The notes under the pieces are model-generated. The model made no database searches and was not told the DNA's origin. It worked only from the letters and a program-made list of their open reading frames with translations. A program made the position numbers and the translations under genes. From positions 3,510,001-3,574,000 of the forward strand of contig NZ_JAGQAG010000001.1 in the NCBI RefSeq assembly GCF_021405525.1: a DNA stretch of 64,000 nt, given 5' to 3'. This stretch comes from Ruegeria pomeroyi. GTDB taxonomy: Bacteria > Pseudomonadota > Alphaproteobacteria > Rhodobacterales > Rhodobacteraceae. Positions 19,184 through 30,243 of the stretch are shown here, piece after piece (position 1 is the first letter of the stretch; every line of letters begins with the position of its first letter).

Positions 19184-20467
19184 TTAGTTGCAGCGCGGCG
19201 AGATGTTGTTCTCGGTCGCGTAGGCGTTCGAGTCTTCCTCGATCAGCGCACCGATGACTTCGCTGTCGGTCGGTTTGAAGTCCGAGATCAGCGACCAGGT
19301 CTTGGATGCCGCATCCCACTGGGTCACGCCGACCAGGGCGTCACCGCCGTGGTTGCTGCACGACACCGAGAAGGCCGGGCCAAAGTTCGGCAGGCCCAGT
19401 TCGGCCATCTTCGCTTCGGTCATTTCCAGTGCTTCCATACCGTCGCGCATGTCGGCGGCGGTGATGTCGGCCTTGCCCGAAATCTCCTGTGCCTTCTTGG
19501 CGGCTTCGGCGGCCAGCATGGCGGCATAGAGACCACGGTTGTAGAGAACGGTACCAACCTGGTCACCGGCGCCGGCGGCCTTACCTGCGTCGATCACGTA
19601 TTTCTGCAGATCGTCGAACAGCGGGAAATCGGTGCCGACGTTGTGGAAGGTCAGCGCCTTGTAGCCATTGGCGGCGTCACCGGCGGGCAGCACGTCGTTT
19701 TCCGAACCCGACCACCAGATGCCGATGAAGTTCTCCATCGGGAAGCGGATGTTGGCAGCTTCCTGCACCGCGACCTGGTTCATCACGCCCCAGCCCCACA
19801 TCAGGACAAAGTCAGGCTTGTCGCGACGGATTTGCAGCCACTGCGATTTCTGCTCCTGACCCGGATGGTCGACCGGCAGGGTGCTCAGCTCGAAACCGTG
19901 CTTCTTGCTCAGCTCTTCCAGGGTGCGGATCGGTTCCTTGCCATAGGCAGAGTTGTGATAGACCAGGGCGATCTTCTTGCCCTTGATGTCGCCACCGTTG
20001 CTCTCCAGCAGATAGTTCACCGCACCCGATGCACCATCCCAGTAGTTGGCGGGATAGTTGAAGACATGGCTGAACACGTCGCCGTTCTTCGCCGAGGTAC
20101 GGCCATAGCCCATCGAGTGGATCGCGATGCCGTCAGCGGTGGCTTTGGGGATCAGCTGATAGGTAATGCCAGTCGACAGCGGCTGATACACCAGAGCGCC
20201 CTGGCCCTTGGTGGACTCATAGCATTCGACGCCCTTTTCGGTGTTGTAGCCGGTTTCGCACTCCAGCACGTTGGCCTTGACGCCGCCGATGCCGCCATCC
20301 CGCTCGTTGAGCAGAGTGAAATAATCGGCATAGCCGTCGGCAAACGGGATGCCGCTCGCCGCGTAGGGGCCAGTACGATAGCTGAGCGACGGGAATGTCA
20401 GGTCAGCCAGCGCCGGACCTGCGGCCATCAGGGCGCCAAGCGCCACGGTTGCCAGTTTCATTTTCAT
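19184..20467 (-). CDS. Periplasmic substrate-binding protein of the LIV-type transporter
   Basis: 427 aa starting MKMKLATVALGALMAAGPALA, a signal peptide cut near residue 21. The mature part is a type-I periplasmic binding fold as in LivJ-like proteins: LSYRTGPYAASGIPFADGYAD at the start, KIALVYHNSAYGKEPI in the hinge region. It is longer than LivJ (about 370), as in binding proteins for aromatic or amide solutes. GGGAGGAGAAA decides the start over the longer frame at 20518. Flanked by hairpins on both sides within the operon. Confidence 0.9.
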   Translation of the reverse strand: MKMKLATVALGALMAAGPALADLTFPSLSYRTGPYAASGIPFADGYADYFTLLNERDGGIGGVKANVLECETGYNTEKGVECYESTKGQGALVYQPLSTGITYQLIPKATADGIAIHSMGYGRTSAKNGDVFSHVFNYPANYWDGASGAVNYLLESNGGDIKGKKIALVYHNSAYGKEPIRTLEELSKKHGFELSTLPVDHPGQEQKSQWLQIRRDKPDFVLMWGWGVMNQVAVQEAANIRFPMENFIGIWWSGSENDVLPAGDAANGYKALTFHNVGTDFPLFDDLQKYVIDAGKAAGAGDQVGTVLYNRGLYAAMLAAEAAKKAQEISGKADITAADMRDGMEALEMTEAKMAELGLPNFGPAFSVSCSNHGGDALVGVTQWDAASKTWSLISDFKPTDSEVIGALIEEDSNAYATENNISPRCN

Positions 20468-20504
20468 CGGGTTTCTCCTCCCTTGGTTTAGACCGATGGT
20501 GGTG

Positions 20505-20529
20505 TACGGGGCGATCATTCCGCCCCGTA
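20505..20529 (-). other. Hairpin upstream of the binding-protein gene
   Basis: TACGGGGCG (20505-20513) pairs with CGCCCCGTA (20521-20529) over a seven-base loop, between the LivM-like stop and the binding-protein start. It could protect the 5' end of a processed binding-protein mRNA. Confidence 0.5.
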
Positions 20530-20549
20530 TCGGGTTGGACCTGCCCGCC

Positions 20550-21626
20550 TTAGTGCGGGAAGGGCCAGAGTCTGAGTTTTTCCTTGGCCACGCGCCACAG
20601 TTGCGCCAGCCCGTGCGGCTCCATGATCAGGAACACGATGATCAGCCCGCCGACGATCACCAGCTGCAGATGCGCCACGATATCGGTGGGCCAGCCCAGC
20701 ATGTCGGCGCCGACGACCTTCAGGACCACCGGCAGCAGCACCAGGAAGGCCGCCCCGGCAAAGGAACCGAATATCGAACCGAGGCCGCCGATGATCACCA
20801 TGAACAGCACCAGGAACGATTTCTGGATGCCAAAGGCCTCGCCCACCTCGACCGCGCCCAGATAGAGCGCAAAGAACAGCGCCCCCGAGATGCCGATGAA
20901 GAAGGAACTGACGGCAAAGGCGGTCATCTTCGCCTTGAGCGGGTTCACCCCGATGATCTCGGCGGCGATGTCCATGTCACGGATCGCCATCCAGGTCCGG
21001 CCCATTGTGCCACGGGTCAGGTTGCGGGCGATCAGCGCGCAGGCGGTCAGAAAGATCAGGCAGAACAGATAGGTGGCCCAGGCCGGTGCGTTGGGACCGG
21101 TGATGATGATACCGAACGTATCCCGCTCGGGCGCGTTGATCTGGCCCGAGGCCGAATAGTTGTAGAACCACGGCACCCGGTTGAACAGCCACACCAGAAA
21201 GAACTGCGCCGCCAGTGTTGCCACCGCCAGATAGAACCCCTTGATCCGCAGACTGGGCAGCCCGAACAGCACCCCTACTGCCGCGGTGATGCCGCCAGCC
21301 AGTATCACATGAATGAACATGCTCACTTCGGGAAATGCGGTCATCAGCTTGTAGCAGGCATAGGCGCCCACCGCCATGAATCCGCCGGTGCCCAGGCTGA
21401 CCTGGCCGCAATAGCCGACCAGGATGTTCAGCCCGATCGCGGCGATTGCATAGATCAGAAACGGCAGCAACAGCGCGTTTGCCCAGTAGTCGTTGATCAC
21501 GAACGGGATGATCCCGAAGGCGATCGCCAGCACGACATAATACCGATAGCGGTCGAACTTGATCGGAAAGGTCTGGCTGTCGGCCTGGTAGGAGGTTTTG
21601 AAATCTCCGGCTTCACGGTAGAACAT
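20550..21626 (-). CDS. LivM-type ABC transporter permease
   Basis: 358 aa with about ten membrane segments. The ATPase-contact region includes RNLTRGTMGRTWMAIRDMDIAAEIIGVNPLKAK-like residues (EAA-type loop), typical of LivM. It forms the channel with the LivH-like protein. The start lies four bases after the stop of the small membrane protein upstream, so translation is probably coupled. Confidence 0.92.
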   Translation of the reverse strand: MFYREAGDFKTSYQADSQTFPIKFDRYRYYVVLAIAFGIIPFVINDYWANALLLPFLIYAIAAIGLNILVGYCGQVSLGTGGFMAVGAYACYKLMTAFPEVSMFIHVILAGGITAAVGVLFGLPSLRIKGFYLAVATLAAQFFLVWLFNRVPWFYNYSASGQINAPERDTFGIIITGPNAPAWATYLFCLIFLTACALIARNLTRGTMGRTWMAIRDMDIAAEIIGVNPLKAKMTAFAVSSFFIGISGALFFALYLGAVEVGEAFGIQKSFLVLFMVIIGGLGSIFGSFAGAAFLVLLPVVLKVVGADMLGWPTDIVAHLQLVIVGGLIIVFLIMEPHGLAQLWRVAKEKLRLWPFPH

Positions 21627-21629
21627 CGC

Positions 21630-21887
21630 TTACATGCCCCCTTCGGACTGCGCGCGGTTGCGGGCCGCGGCATCGAGTTGATTTGTCTTTTTTGCATAGC
21701 CGCTCGCTTCGGCGGCCCGGACCAGCCGCAGATACGCGACGATCCCCATGATGAACCCGGCAAAGGCCAGGAGGCTGGCGATGATCAGCTGGCGGTCGGT
21801 CAGGTCCTGCGCGGTCAGGGCAATATACCCAAAGGCCCAGAAGCCCGACCAGGCGACGACATTCACGATGGCGATCAGCTTGTTCAT
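21630..21887 (-). CDS. Small two-helix membrane protein embedded in the transporter operon
   Basis: 85 aa starting MNKLIAIVNVVAW. Two hydrophobic helices (about residues 3-22 and 35-56) are followed by a charged, Ala- and Asn-rich tail. GGGGAGGAAAG before 21887 supports this start over the longer frame. LIV-type systems normally have no such subunit. It lies between the two permease genes, so a role in assembling or modulating the permease is plausible but unproven. Confidence 0.75.
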   Translation of the reverse strand: MNKLIAIVNVVAWSGFWAFGYIALTAQDLTDRQLIIASLLAFAGFIMGIVAYLRLVRAAEASGYAKKTNQLDAAARNRAQSEGGM

Positions 21888-21966
21888 CTTTCCTCCCCTT
21901 TGCGAAGGTTCCGGGCGGGCGGGTCTCGTTGCGGCCCTGGCCGCAACGGGGTCGCCCACCGGAGCC

Positions 21967-22953
21967 TCAGACCCTTTCGATGATCTTCTCGCCGAACAGG
22001 CCCTGCGGCCGGAACACGAGGAAGATCAGTGCCAGAACATAGGCGAACCAGTTCTCGGTCGCGCCGCCCACCATCGGGCCGATCGCGAATTCGAACAGCT
22101 TCTCGCCCACCCCGATGATCAGCCCGCCGACAATAGCGCCGGGGATCGAGGTGAATCCGCCCAGCATCAGCACCGGCAGTGCCTTGAGCGCGATCAGCGA
22201 CAGCGAGAACTGCACACCCGATTTGGTGCCCCACATGATGCCCGCGACCAGCGCCACGAAACCGGCAACCGACCAGACCAGCACCCAGATGAAGTTCAGC
22301 GAGATGCCTACGCTCAGCGCCGCCTGGTGGTCGTCGGCCACCGCGCGCATCGCCCGGCCCTGCTTGGTATACTGGCTGAAGGCCACCAGCGCCGCCACCA
22401 GCAGTGCTGCGATCACCGTTGCCACGATGTCGAGATTGTCGATGAAGAAACCGTAGCCGAAGATGCCATAGGTGGTGTCGTCGATCCACACGTTCAGGCC
22501 CTGCGGCAGACCCACATCCAGCGTCTTGATCTCGGAGCCCCACATGAGGTCGGCCACGCCTTCGAGGAAATAGGCAAGCCCGATGGTGGCCATGAACAGG
22601 ATGATCGGCTCTTGACCGACAAGGTGGCGCATCACGAATTGCTGCACCGCCCAGGCCAGCAGCACCATCACGCCCATCGTCAGGATGATCGCCAGCAACG
22701 CTGGAATATTCCATCCGAAATGGGTGATATGCCCGCCAAAGATGGCGTTGATCAGATGCGCGAACGGTACCTGTCCGTTCATGATCCCCACCAGGGTCAT
22801 GGCCGCAAACAGCGCCATCACGCCCTGGGCATAATTGAAGATGCCCGACGCCTTGTAGATCAGCACGAAACCCAGCGCGACCAGCGCATAGAGCACGCCC
22901 GCCATCAGGCCGTTCAGGATCACCTCGATCGCGAAAATCAGTTGGTCAGACAT
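21967..22953 (-). CDS. LivH-type ABC transporter permease
   Basis: 328 aa with about eight membrane segments. LYALVALGFVLIYKASGIFNYAQG-type residues near the N-terminus and RAVADDHQAALSVGISLN (EAA loop) are characteristic of LivH. Pairs with the LivM-like permease at 20550. It follows the LivG-like gene by about 40 bases in the operon. Confidence 0.93.
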   Translation of the reverse strand: MSDQLIFAIEVILNGLMAGVLYALVALGFVLIYKASGIFNYAQGVMALFAAMTLVGIMNGQVPFAHLINAIFGGHITHFGWNIPALLAIILTMGVMVLLAWAVQQFVMRHLVGQEPIILFMATIGLAYFLEGVADLMWGSEIKTLDVGLPQGLNVWIDDTTYGIFGYGFFIDNLDIVATVIAALLVAALVAFSQYTKQGRAMRAVADDHQAALSVGISLNFIWVLVWSVAGFVALVAGIMWGTKSGVQFSLSLIALKALPVLMLGGFTSIPGAIVGGLIIGVGEKLFEFAIGPMVGGATENWFAYVLALIFLVFRPQGLFGEKIIERV

Positions 22954-22994
22954 GTCCCGTGCCCCCGGTTTCCATCGTGTCGTTCAAGCAAAGA

Positions 22995-23813
22995 TCAGTC
23001 ATGGGCCACCCCCAGATAGGCGTCGATGACCTCCTGGTTGTTGCGCACCTCATCCGGCGTGCCGTCGCCGATCTTCTTGCCGTAATCCATCACCACCACC
23101 CGGTCGCTCAGGTCCATCACCACGCCCATGTCGTGTTCGATCAGGGCGATGGTGGTGCCGAACTCGTCATTCACGTCGAGGATGAAGCGGCTCATATCCT
23201 CTTTCTCTTCGACGTTCATGCCTGCCATCGGTTCATCCAGCAGCAACAGCTTGGGTTCGGCCGCCAGCGCACGGGCCAGTTCGACCCGCTTCTTCAGGCC
23301 GTAGGGCAGGCGTGCCACCGGTGTCTTGCGGATATGCTGAATCTCGAGGAAGTCGATGATCTTTTCCACCGCCTCGCGGTTCTCGGTCTCCTCGCGCTCG
23401 GCCTTGCCGCGCCAGAGCGCCTGGCTCAGCAGACCCGCTTTCATATAGTTCAGCCGCCCGGTCATGACGTTATCCAGAACGCTCATGCCCTCGAAGAGTG
23501 CGATGTTCTGAAAGGTGCGCGCGATGCCCTGACGGGCGACCTCATAGGGGCGCATCGCCGGACGGCGCGATCCGTGAAACCAGACCTCGCCTTCCTGCGG
23601 AACATAAAAGCCTGATATCACGTTCAGCATCGAGGACTTTCCGGCGCCATTCGGGCCGATGATCGCACGGATCTCGCCCTCGCGGATGTCGAAACTGATA
23701 TCCTTGATCGCCACCACACCGCCGAACCGCAGGGTGATGTTCTTCATCTCCATCACCACGCCGCCAATCTTGCGGCCGTCCGCGGTGGTGTATCCTTCGG
23801 ATGCGTCAAGCAT
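22995..23813 (-). CDS. LivG-type ABC transporter ATPase
   Basis: 272 aa starting MLDASEGYTTADG. Walker A GPNGAGKSS, signature region RLPYGLKKRVELARAL, Walker B LLLLDEPMAGM, with the insertion (VMTGRLNYMKAG) typical of LivG. GGGAGA supports the start at 23813 over 23879. Second gene of the operon, after the long-chain acyl-CoA synthetase-like gene. Confidence 0.93.
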   Translation of the reverse strand: MLDASEGYTTADGRKIGGVVMEMKNITLRFGGVVAIKDISFDIREGEIRAIIGPNGAGKSSMLNVISGFYVPQEGEVWFHGSRRPAMRPYEVARQGIARTFQNIALFEGMSVLDNVMTGRLNYMKAGLLSQALWRGKAEREETENREAVEKIIDFLEIQHIRKTPVARLPYGLKKRVELARALAAEPKLLLLDEPMAGMNVEEKEDMSRFILDVNDEFGTTIALIEHDMGVVMDLSDRVVVMDYGKKIGDGTPDEVRNNQEVIDAYLGVAHD

Positions 23814-23906
23814 CGGTGTCTCCCTTGTCTTTCGGCAGTGCCCCGGCTGACGGGACGGTGGGCGGGGCGATGCGCCCAAAGGGCGCGAGCGGCGTCCCGC
23901 CGGACC

Positions 23907-25880
<1,974 letters not shown>

Positions 25881-25995
25881 ACTCTCTCTCCCTCCCGTTG
25901 CCGACCCGCTCCTTCGGGCCGGACATCATCGCCTGCCGGACCCCGGCCAAACGATTCTGCCCCATCAGGGACAGGCGTATTGATCGGGGCCAATA

Positions 25996-26028
25996 TTTTC
26001 GTGATGTTTTCGCAATTCTTACGAATTG
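25996..26028. promoter_or_regulatory. Candidate response-regulator binding site in the divergent promoter
   Basis: TTTTCG (25996-26001), TTTTCG (26007-26012) and the weaker CTTACG (26018-26023) recur every 11 bases, the spacing used by OmpR/PhoB-type regulators. Overlapping this is a dyad CAATTC-TTAC-GAATTG (26013-26028). The 317-base gap between the ligase and kinase genes (25881-26197) holds nothing else clear, though this part is noticeably A/T-rich. Confidence 0.5.
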
Positions 26029-26197
26029 TAACAGGCCTCTCCCTGCGTCATTTCACCCGACCCCGCACAGGCACGAAACCCTCACCCCTCTTGCGCCGGA
26101 ACGTCAGGCTGGCGTTTTGCCGCTGCCACGAGACGGACAAGAACCTTTTCCCCCTGTCACGCCGGTGCTAGCCATGGCGCCAAGGGGGATATCAGCC

Positions 26198-28096
26198 ATG
26201 GACAGGAACGATCATTGGATCAAGGCCATGACCAGTGCCGGTCTGAACCTGATCGCTCAGGGCCTGTCGATCTATGACAACAACCTGCGCCTCGCCGTCA
26301 GCAATCGGCGCTTTCAGGAAATGTTTCACCTGCCGGACCGGCTGATCCGACCCGGCGCCAGGTTCGACGACACCATCCGCTATATCGCCGAGCGGGGCGA
26401 TTACGGTCCGGTCGACGATATCGACGCACTGGTCCGCAGCCGGGTCGAACAGGCGCTGGCCTTTGTCCCGCACTATTTTGAACGGGTCCGTGCGAATGGT
26501 CAGGTCATTTCGATCGAGGGGGCACCGCTGCCGCAGGGGGGATGGGTCACCGTCTATACCGACATCACCCGTACCAAGCGGATCGAGGAATTGCTGCGCG
26601 CCCGCTCCGAGGAACTCTCGGGCCAGCTGCTGGCCCATGCCGAGGAGCTGGGCGCCACCAACCGCAAGCTGGCCGCGACCATCAGCGCGCTGGAAGAGGC
26701 GCAGCGCCAGCTGACCGAGATCGAGGCGCGCACCCGCCTGACCACCGAGATGATGCCGGCCCATATCGCCCATGTGGACCGCGACGGCCATTACACCTAT
26801 TCCAATCGTCGGCTGAGCGCGGTGATGCCCGGGAGACCCTCGGACATTCTGGGCCTGCATATCTCCGACGCTCTGGGCCCGGATGCCTTTGCCAAGATCG
26901 GTCCGCATCTGGAGGCCGCTTATGGCGGCGACAGCCCGGTCTTCGAATTCAACGAGGCGCATGATTCCCGCCGCATCCGGGTTGCCTTTACCCCCGACGG
27001 GGCGGGCGGGGTCTATATCCTGTCGATGGACGTGACCTCGGAAACCCAGGCGCGTGTCGCCCTGCAACAGTCGCGCCGCCGCGCCATGGCGGCGCAGATG
27101 ACCAGCGGGCTGGCGCATGATTTCTCGAACCTTCTGACCATCATCCTGGGCATGATGTCGAAGATGGAGAAGATGGACCTGCCCGAAGAGGCGGCCGAAC
27201 TGGTCTCGGCCACACAGGCCACGGCACAGCGGGGCGGGCGCCTGCTCAATCGGATCGCCGACATGACCGGCAACCGCACCCTGCGCCCGCGCGCCACCGA
27301 CATGCACGGGCTGCTCGAGGATCTCAAGCTGCTGGCCACCCCCAGCCTGCCGCGCGGCATCGGGCTGAGCGTTCTGGACCACACGCCCGACGAGGCGCTG
27401 ATGCTGGATGCCGGCATGTTGCAGGACGCGCTACTGAACCTTGTGCTGAACGCGCGCGACGCCTGTGGTGCCAATGGCCAGATCACCATCAGCGCCCATG
27501 CCATTTCGCGCATCTGGATCGAGATCGCGGTGACCGACACCGGGCCAGGGTTCTCCAAGGAGGCGCTGGAAAAGGCGCTGAACCCGTTCTTTACCACCAA
27601 GGGGAGCGAGGGGTCGGGACTGGGCCTGCCCATGGTCTATGACATGGTCAAACTGGCGGGAGGCGACATGCGCATCGCCAACACCCCTACCGGCGCCGCC
27701 ATAACCCTGCGCCTGCCTTATCGTGCGGCGCCGCAAGTACAGGGCGGTCTGGCGCTGCTGGTCGAGGATAACGAGGACCTGCGCGCCACCTTTCGCGACA
27801 TGCTGGTCGAACTGGGGTATTCGGTGATCGAGGCCACCTCGGCCGACGAGGCCAGCGCGCTGGCCGCCGATATCGAGGATATCGCGCTGGTGCTGTCCGA
27901 CATCAAGCTGGAAGGCGACGCCACCGGCATCGACCTGCTGAAACGATTGCCCAAGTCGCTGCCCTGCATCCTGATGACCTCGCTGCCGCTGTCCGACCCG
28001 CTGCACCGCGAGGCATTGACGCGCGGCCCGGTTCTGCGCAAGCCCTTTACCCGCGCGCAACTGGCCGCGCTGCTGCGACCCGAGGAGGGATCATGA
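26198..28096 (+). CDS. PAS-domain hybrid sensor histidine kinase
   Basis: 632 aa, no membrane segment, so cytosolic. Order: a PAS_7-like domain (about 15-125), coiled coil (about 125-185), second PAS (about 190-285), dimerisation/phosphoacceptor helix with His307 in GLAHDFSNLL, HATPase domain with LVLNARDAC (N box), DTGPGFS (G1) and GSGLGLPMV (G2), then a receiver domain from about 517 with Asp568 in LSDIK. The start MDRNDHW has AAGGGGGA upstream. It overlaps the regulator gene by four bases and may sense a metabolite linked to the divergent ligase/transporter operon. Confidence 0.92.
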   Translation: MDRNDHWIKAMTSAGLNLIAQGLSIYDNNLRLAVSNRRFQEMFHLPDRLIRPGARFDDTIRYIAERGDYGPVDDIDALVRSRVEQALAFVPHYFERVRANGQVISIEGAPLPQGGWVTVYTDITRTKRIEELLRARSEELSGQLLAHAEELGATNRKLAATISALEEAQRQLTEIEARTRLTTEMMPAHIAHVDRDGHYTYSNRRLSAVMPGRPSDILGLHISDALGPDAFAKIGPHLEAAYGGDSPVFEFNEAHDSRRIRVAFTPDGAGGVYILSMDVTSETQARVALQQSRRRAMAAQMTSGLAHDFSNLLTIILGMMSKMEKMDLPEEAAELVSATQATAQRGGRLLNRIADMTGNRTLRPRATDMHGLLEDLKLLATPSLPRGIGLSVLDHTPDEALMLDAGMLQDALLNLVLNARDACGANGQITISAHAISRIWIEIAVTDTGPGFSKEALEKALNPFFTTKGSEGSGLGLPMVYDMVKLAGGDMRIANTPTGAAITLRLPYRAAPQVQGGLALLVEDNEDLRATFRDMLVELGYSVIEATSADEASALAADIEDIALVLSDIKLEGDATGIDLLKRLPKSLPCILMTSLPLSDPLHREALTRGPVLRKPFTRAQLAALLRPEEGS

Positions 28097-28800
28097 CCGC
28101 CCCGCTCGTCACCATCCTGGACGATGAACCCGAGATCCGCCTGATCCTGACCGAGGCGCTGGCCGAGGCCGGGTTTCGCACCCAGAGCTTTTCGCGCGCC
28201 CGCGAGTTCGAGGCCTCGCTGAAGCGCGTGACGCCGGATGTCTGCCTGGTGGACCTGTCGCTGCCCGATACCGACGGGCTGGCATTGGTGCACCGGCTGG
28301 CGCTGGAACAGGGGGCGACGGTGATCATCATCTCGGGCCGGGCGCAGGTGCAGGACCGGGTCACCGGGCTGGAACTGGGCGCCGACGACTATATCACCAA
28401 ACCGTTTGACCCCGCCGAGGTGGTGGCCCGCATCCGCGCCCGCCTGCGCGACGGCCAGCGCGGGCCGGTTTCGGGGGGTGGTGACACCGCCGAGTTCAAC
28501 GGCTGGACCGCCCATTTCGACCGCTACGCGCTGGAAGACGACACCGGCGCCGAAACTCCGTTTTCCCATGCCGAAGGCGAGGTTCTGAGGCTGTTCCTGG
28601 AAAGCCCGAAGCGCCTGATCAGCCGGGCCCAGATGCAAGAGGCATTGGGCGGCGGTGCCGGCGACAGCTTTGACCGGGCCATGGATGTGCGCATCTCGCG
28701 CCTGCGTACCAAGCTGCGCGAAGACCCCAAGAACCCGCGCCTGATCAAGACGATCTATGGGGCAGGTTACATTTTTCTGGGCGATGTCAGCTGGCGCTAG
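28093..28800 (+). CDS. OmpR/PhoB-family response regulator
   Basis: 235 aa. An N-terminal receiver domain has the acidic pair (LDDEPEIR), phospho-acceptor Asp54 in CLVDLSLPD and the Lys of ITKPF. A C-terminal winged helix is recognised by SRAQMQEALGG and VDVRISRLRTKLRED-type residues ending GAGYIF. Its ATG overlaps the kinase stop (ATGA), so the two are translated together. Direct repeats with 11-base period in the divergent promoter at 25996 are its likely target. Confidence 0.93.
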   Translation: MTAPLVTILDDEPEIRLILTEALAEAGFRTQSFSRAREFEASLKRVTPDVCLVDLSLPDTDGLALVHRLALEQGATVIIISGRAQVQDRVTGLELGADDYITKPFDPAEVVARIRARLRDGQRGPVSGGGDTAEFNGWTAHFDRYALEDDTGAETPFSHAEGEVLRLFLESPKRLISRAQMQEALGGGAGDSFDRAMDVRISRLRTKLREDPKNPRLIKTIYGAGYIFLGDVSWR

Positions 28801-28927
28801 GATCGGGGCCCCGGGCCACAGAGTTGACCTGAACGGCCCGCCAGCGATAGACTCCTCGACGGAAGCGCGGACTCATAGAGCGGCGGCAGCAATGCCCGTC
28901 GCAGTCTTGGCGCAACGGGAGGCTGCC

Positions 28928-29224
28928 ATGCATTCCTATCTCGAAATCCGCAAGCGCATGCTGTTCAAGGCAGTACGCCGCTATACCCTTGCCGACATGG
29001 CCTGGCGGCAGAGTCTGGAACAGGCCGCGACCCTGGTGCCAGGCGCCATGGGACGGAGCTATTTGATGATCGGAAATCCGGGTTCTCGCGTGCGGCGTCT
29101 TTTTGACGAGCGGGACCGGGCGATACAACGCCTGACAGCGGCGCAGGCCAAGCTGCACGAGGCACGCGCCCGTATCGGCGGTCAGCAAGCCGAAGCGCAT
29201 ATCCTGTTGATCGCCCGCCACTGA
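28928..29224 (+). CDS. Small helical protein of unknown function
   Basis: 98 aa starting MHSYLEIRKRMLFK, with CGGGAGG upstream. It is rich in Arg, Ala and Gln and looks largely helical; the C-terminal half (RRLFDERDRAIQRLTAAQAKL) could form a short coiled coil. No signal peptide or known motif. It lies 127 bases after the response regulator on the same strand and ends 49 bases before the convergent LysR gene. Confidence 0.6.
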   Translation: MHSYLEIRKRMLFKAVRRYTLADMAWRQSLEQAATLVPGAMGRSYLMIGNPGSRVRRLFDERDRAIQRLTAAQAKLHEARARIGGQQAEAHILLIARH

Positions 29225-29272
29225 GGCCGACGCACGGTTTCGGAGCGACGCCATCGCCCGCAGCCGCGCGGG

Positions 29273-30154
29273 TCAGGCCACGAAAAGCGGCCTGTTCGCC
29301 TTGAACCAGGGTACCAATACCTCGCGAAAGGCGCGTGGTTTCGCCGCCCGCCAGACATCGCGATGCGCAACCACCCAGATATCGGCGTAGGGCTGCGGCG
29401 GCAGTAGCGGCACCTGCACCAATCCCGGCGTGGCCCGGCCCAGAAACAGCGGCATCCGCACCGCGCCCAGCCCCGCCTGCGCGGCACCGACCATGGCCGC
29501 CATATCATCAAATACCAGACGCAGCCGGGTGTTCGGATACTGCTCCAGCACCACCTGAGGCACACGTGGGTTCTGTTCATAGGCGATCCAGTCCACCGCC
29601 GTTGCCGGATCGGCGGCCAGCCGTTCGGCCAGGCCCGGCGCGGCAAAACTGGCCGACTGTTGCGAACACAGCCTGAGCCCGGTCAGTGTATCGCCCGGGC
29701 TGCGGCTGATGCGAATGGCCAGATCGGCCTCGCGCCGGGTCAGGTCCAACAGGTCGTTGGTGGCCCTGAGCCGGATCTGGACCTGCGGATGCGCTTCGGC
29801 AAAACGCGCCATGACCGGTGCGACATGCGGCCCAACAAGGAGTTGTGGCGCGGTGATCACCAGCTCTCCGTTCAGGCTCTGGTCGCGGCCTTGCAGGCGG
29901 CGCAACAGATCGTCCTGCCGCGCCTCCATCCCGGCGGCGTGTTCAGCGACCAGCCGACCGGCATCGGTGGCGCGGTACCCGTCGGCCAAACGCTCGAACA
30001 AGACCTCGCCCAGCGCCGCCTCGGCCCGCAGGATCCGCCGCGACACGGTGGTATAGTTAAGGTCGAGTTCCGCCGCAGCCGCAGCAAGCGTGCCACCGCG
30101 CACCACAGCCAGTACCGTTTTCAGATCGTCCCAGTCGATTTGCATGACGTGCAT
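29273..30154 (-). CDS. LysR-family transcriptional regulator
   Basis: 293 aa. The N-terminal helix-turn-helix is seen in LAAAAAELDLNYTTVSRRILRAEAALG, followed by the LysR effector-binding domain (about 90-290). A later in-frame Met (MQIDWDD) at 30145 is an alternative start; no clear ribosome site decides. It is divergent from a DUF1330 gene with a strong dyad between them, which points to self-control and control of that neighbour. Confidence 0.9.
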   Translation of the reverse strand: MHVMQIDWDDLKTVLAVVRGGTLAAAAAELDLNYTTVSRRILRAEAALGEVLFERLADGYRATDAGRLVAEHAAGMEARQDDLLRRLQGRDQSLNGELVITAPQLLVGPHVAPVMARFAEAHPQVQIRLRATNDLLDLTRREADLAIRISRSPGDTLTGLRLCSQQSASFAAPGLAERLAADPATAVDWIAYEQNPRVPQVVLEQYPNTRLRLVFDDMAAMVGAAQAGLGAVRMPLFLGRATPGLVQVPLLPPQPYADIWVVAHRDVWRAAKPRAFREVLVPWFKANRPLFVA

Positions 30155-30156
30155 TT

Positions 30157-30175
30157 ATGCATGTTACCCATGCAT
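30157..30175. promoter_or_regulatory. Putative LysR operator
   Basis: ATGCATG (30157-30163) and CATGCAT (30169-30175) form a perfect dyad with a five-base spacer directly upstream of the LysR start and 69 bases before the DUF1330 gene. The position fits a LysR autoregulatory site. Confidence 0.55.
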
Positions 30176-30243
30176 TACCACGCGTTTTTGCCACACATCC
30201 GCGTGATTATGCTCTTTCCATCGCAACCGAGAAGGAGACCCAG

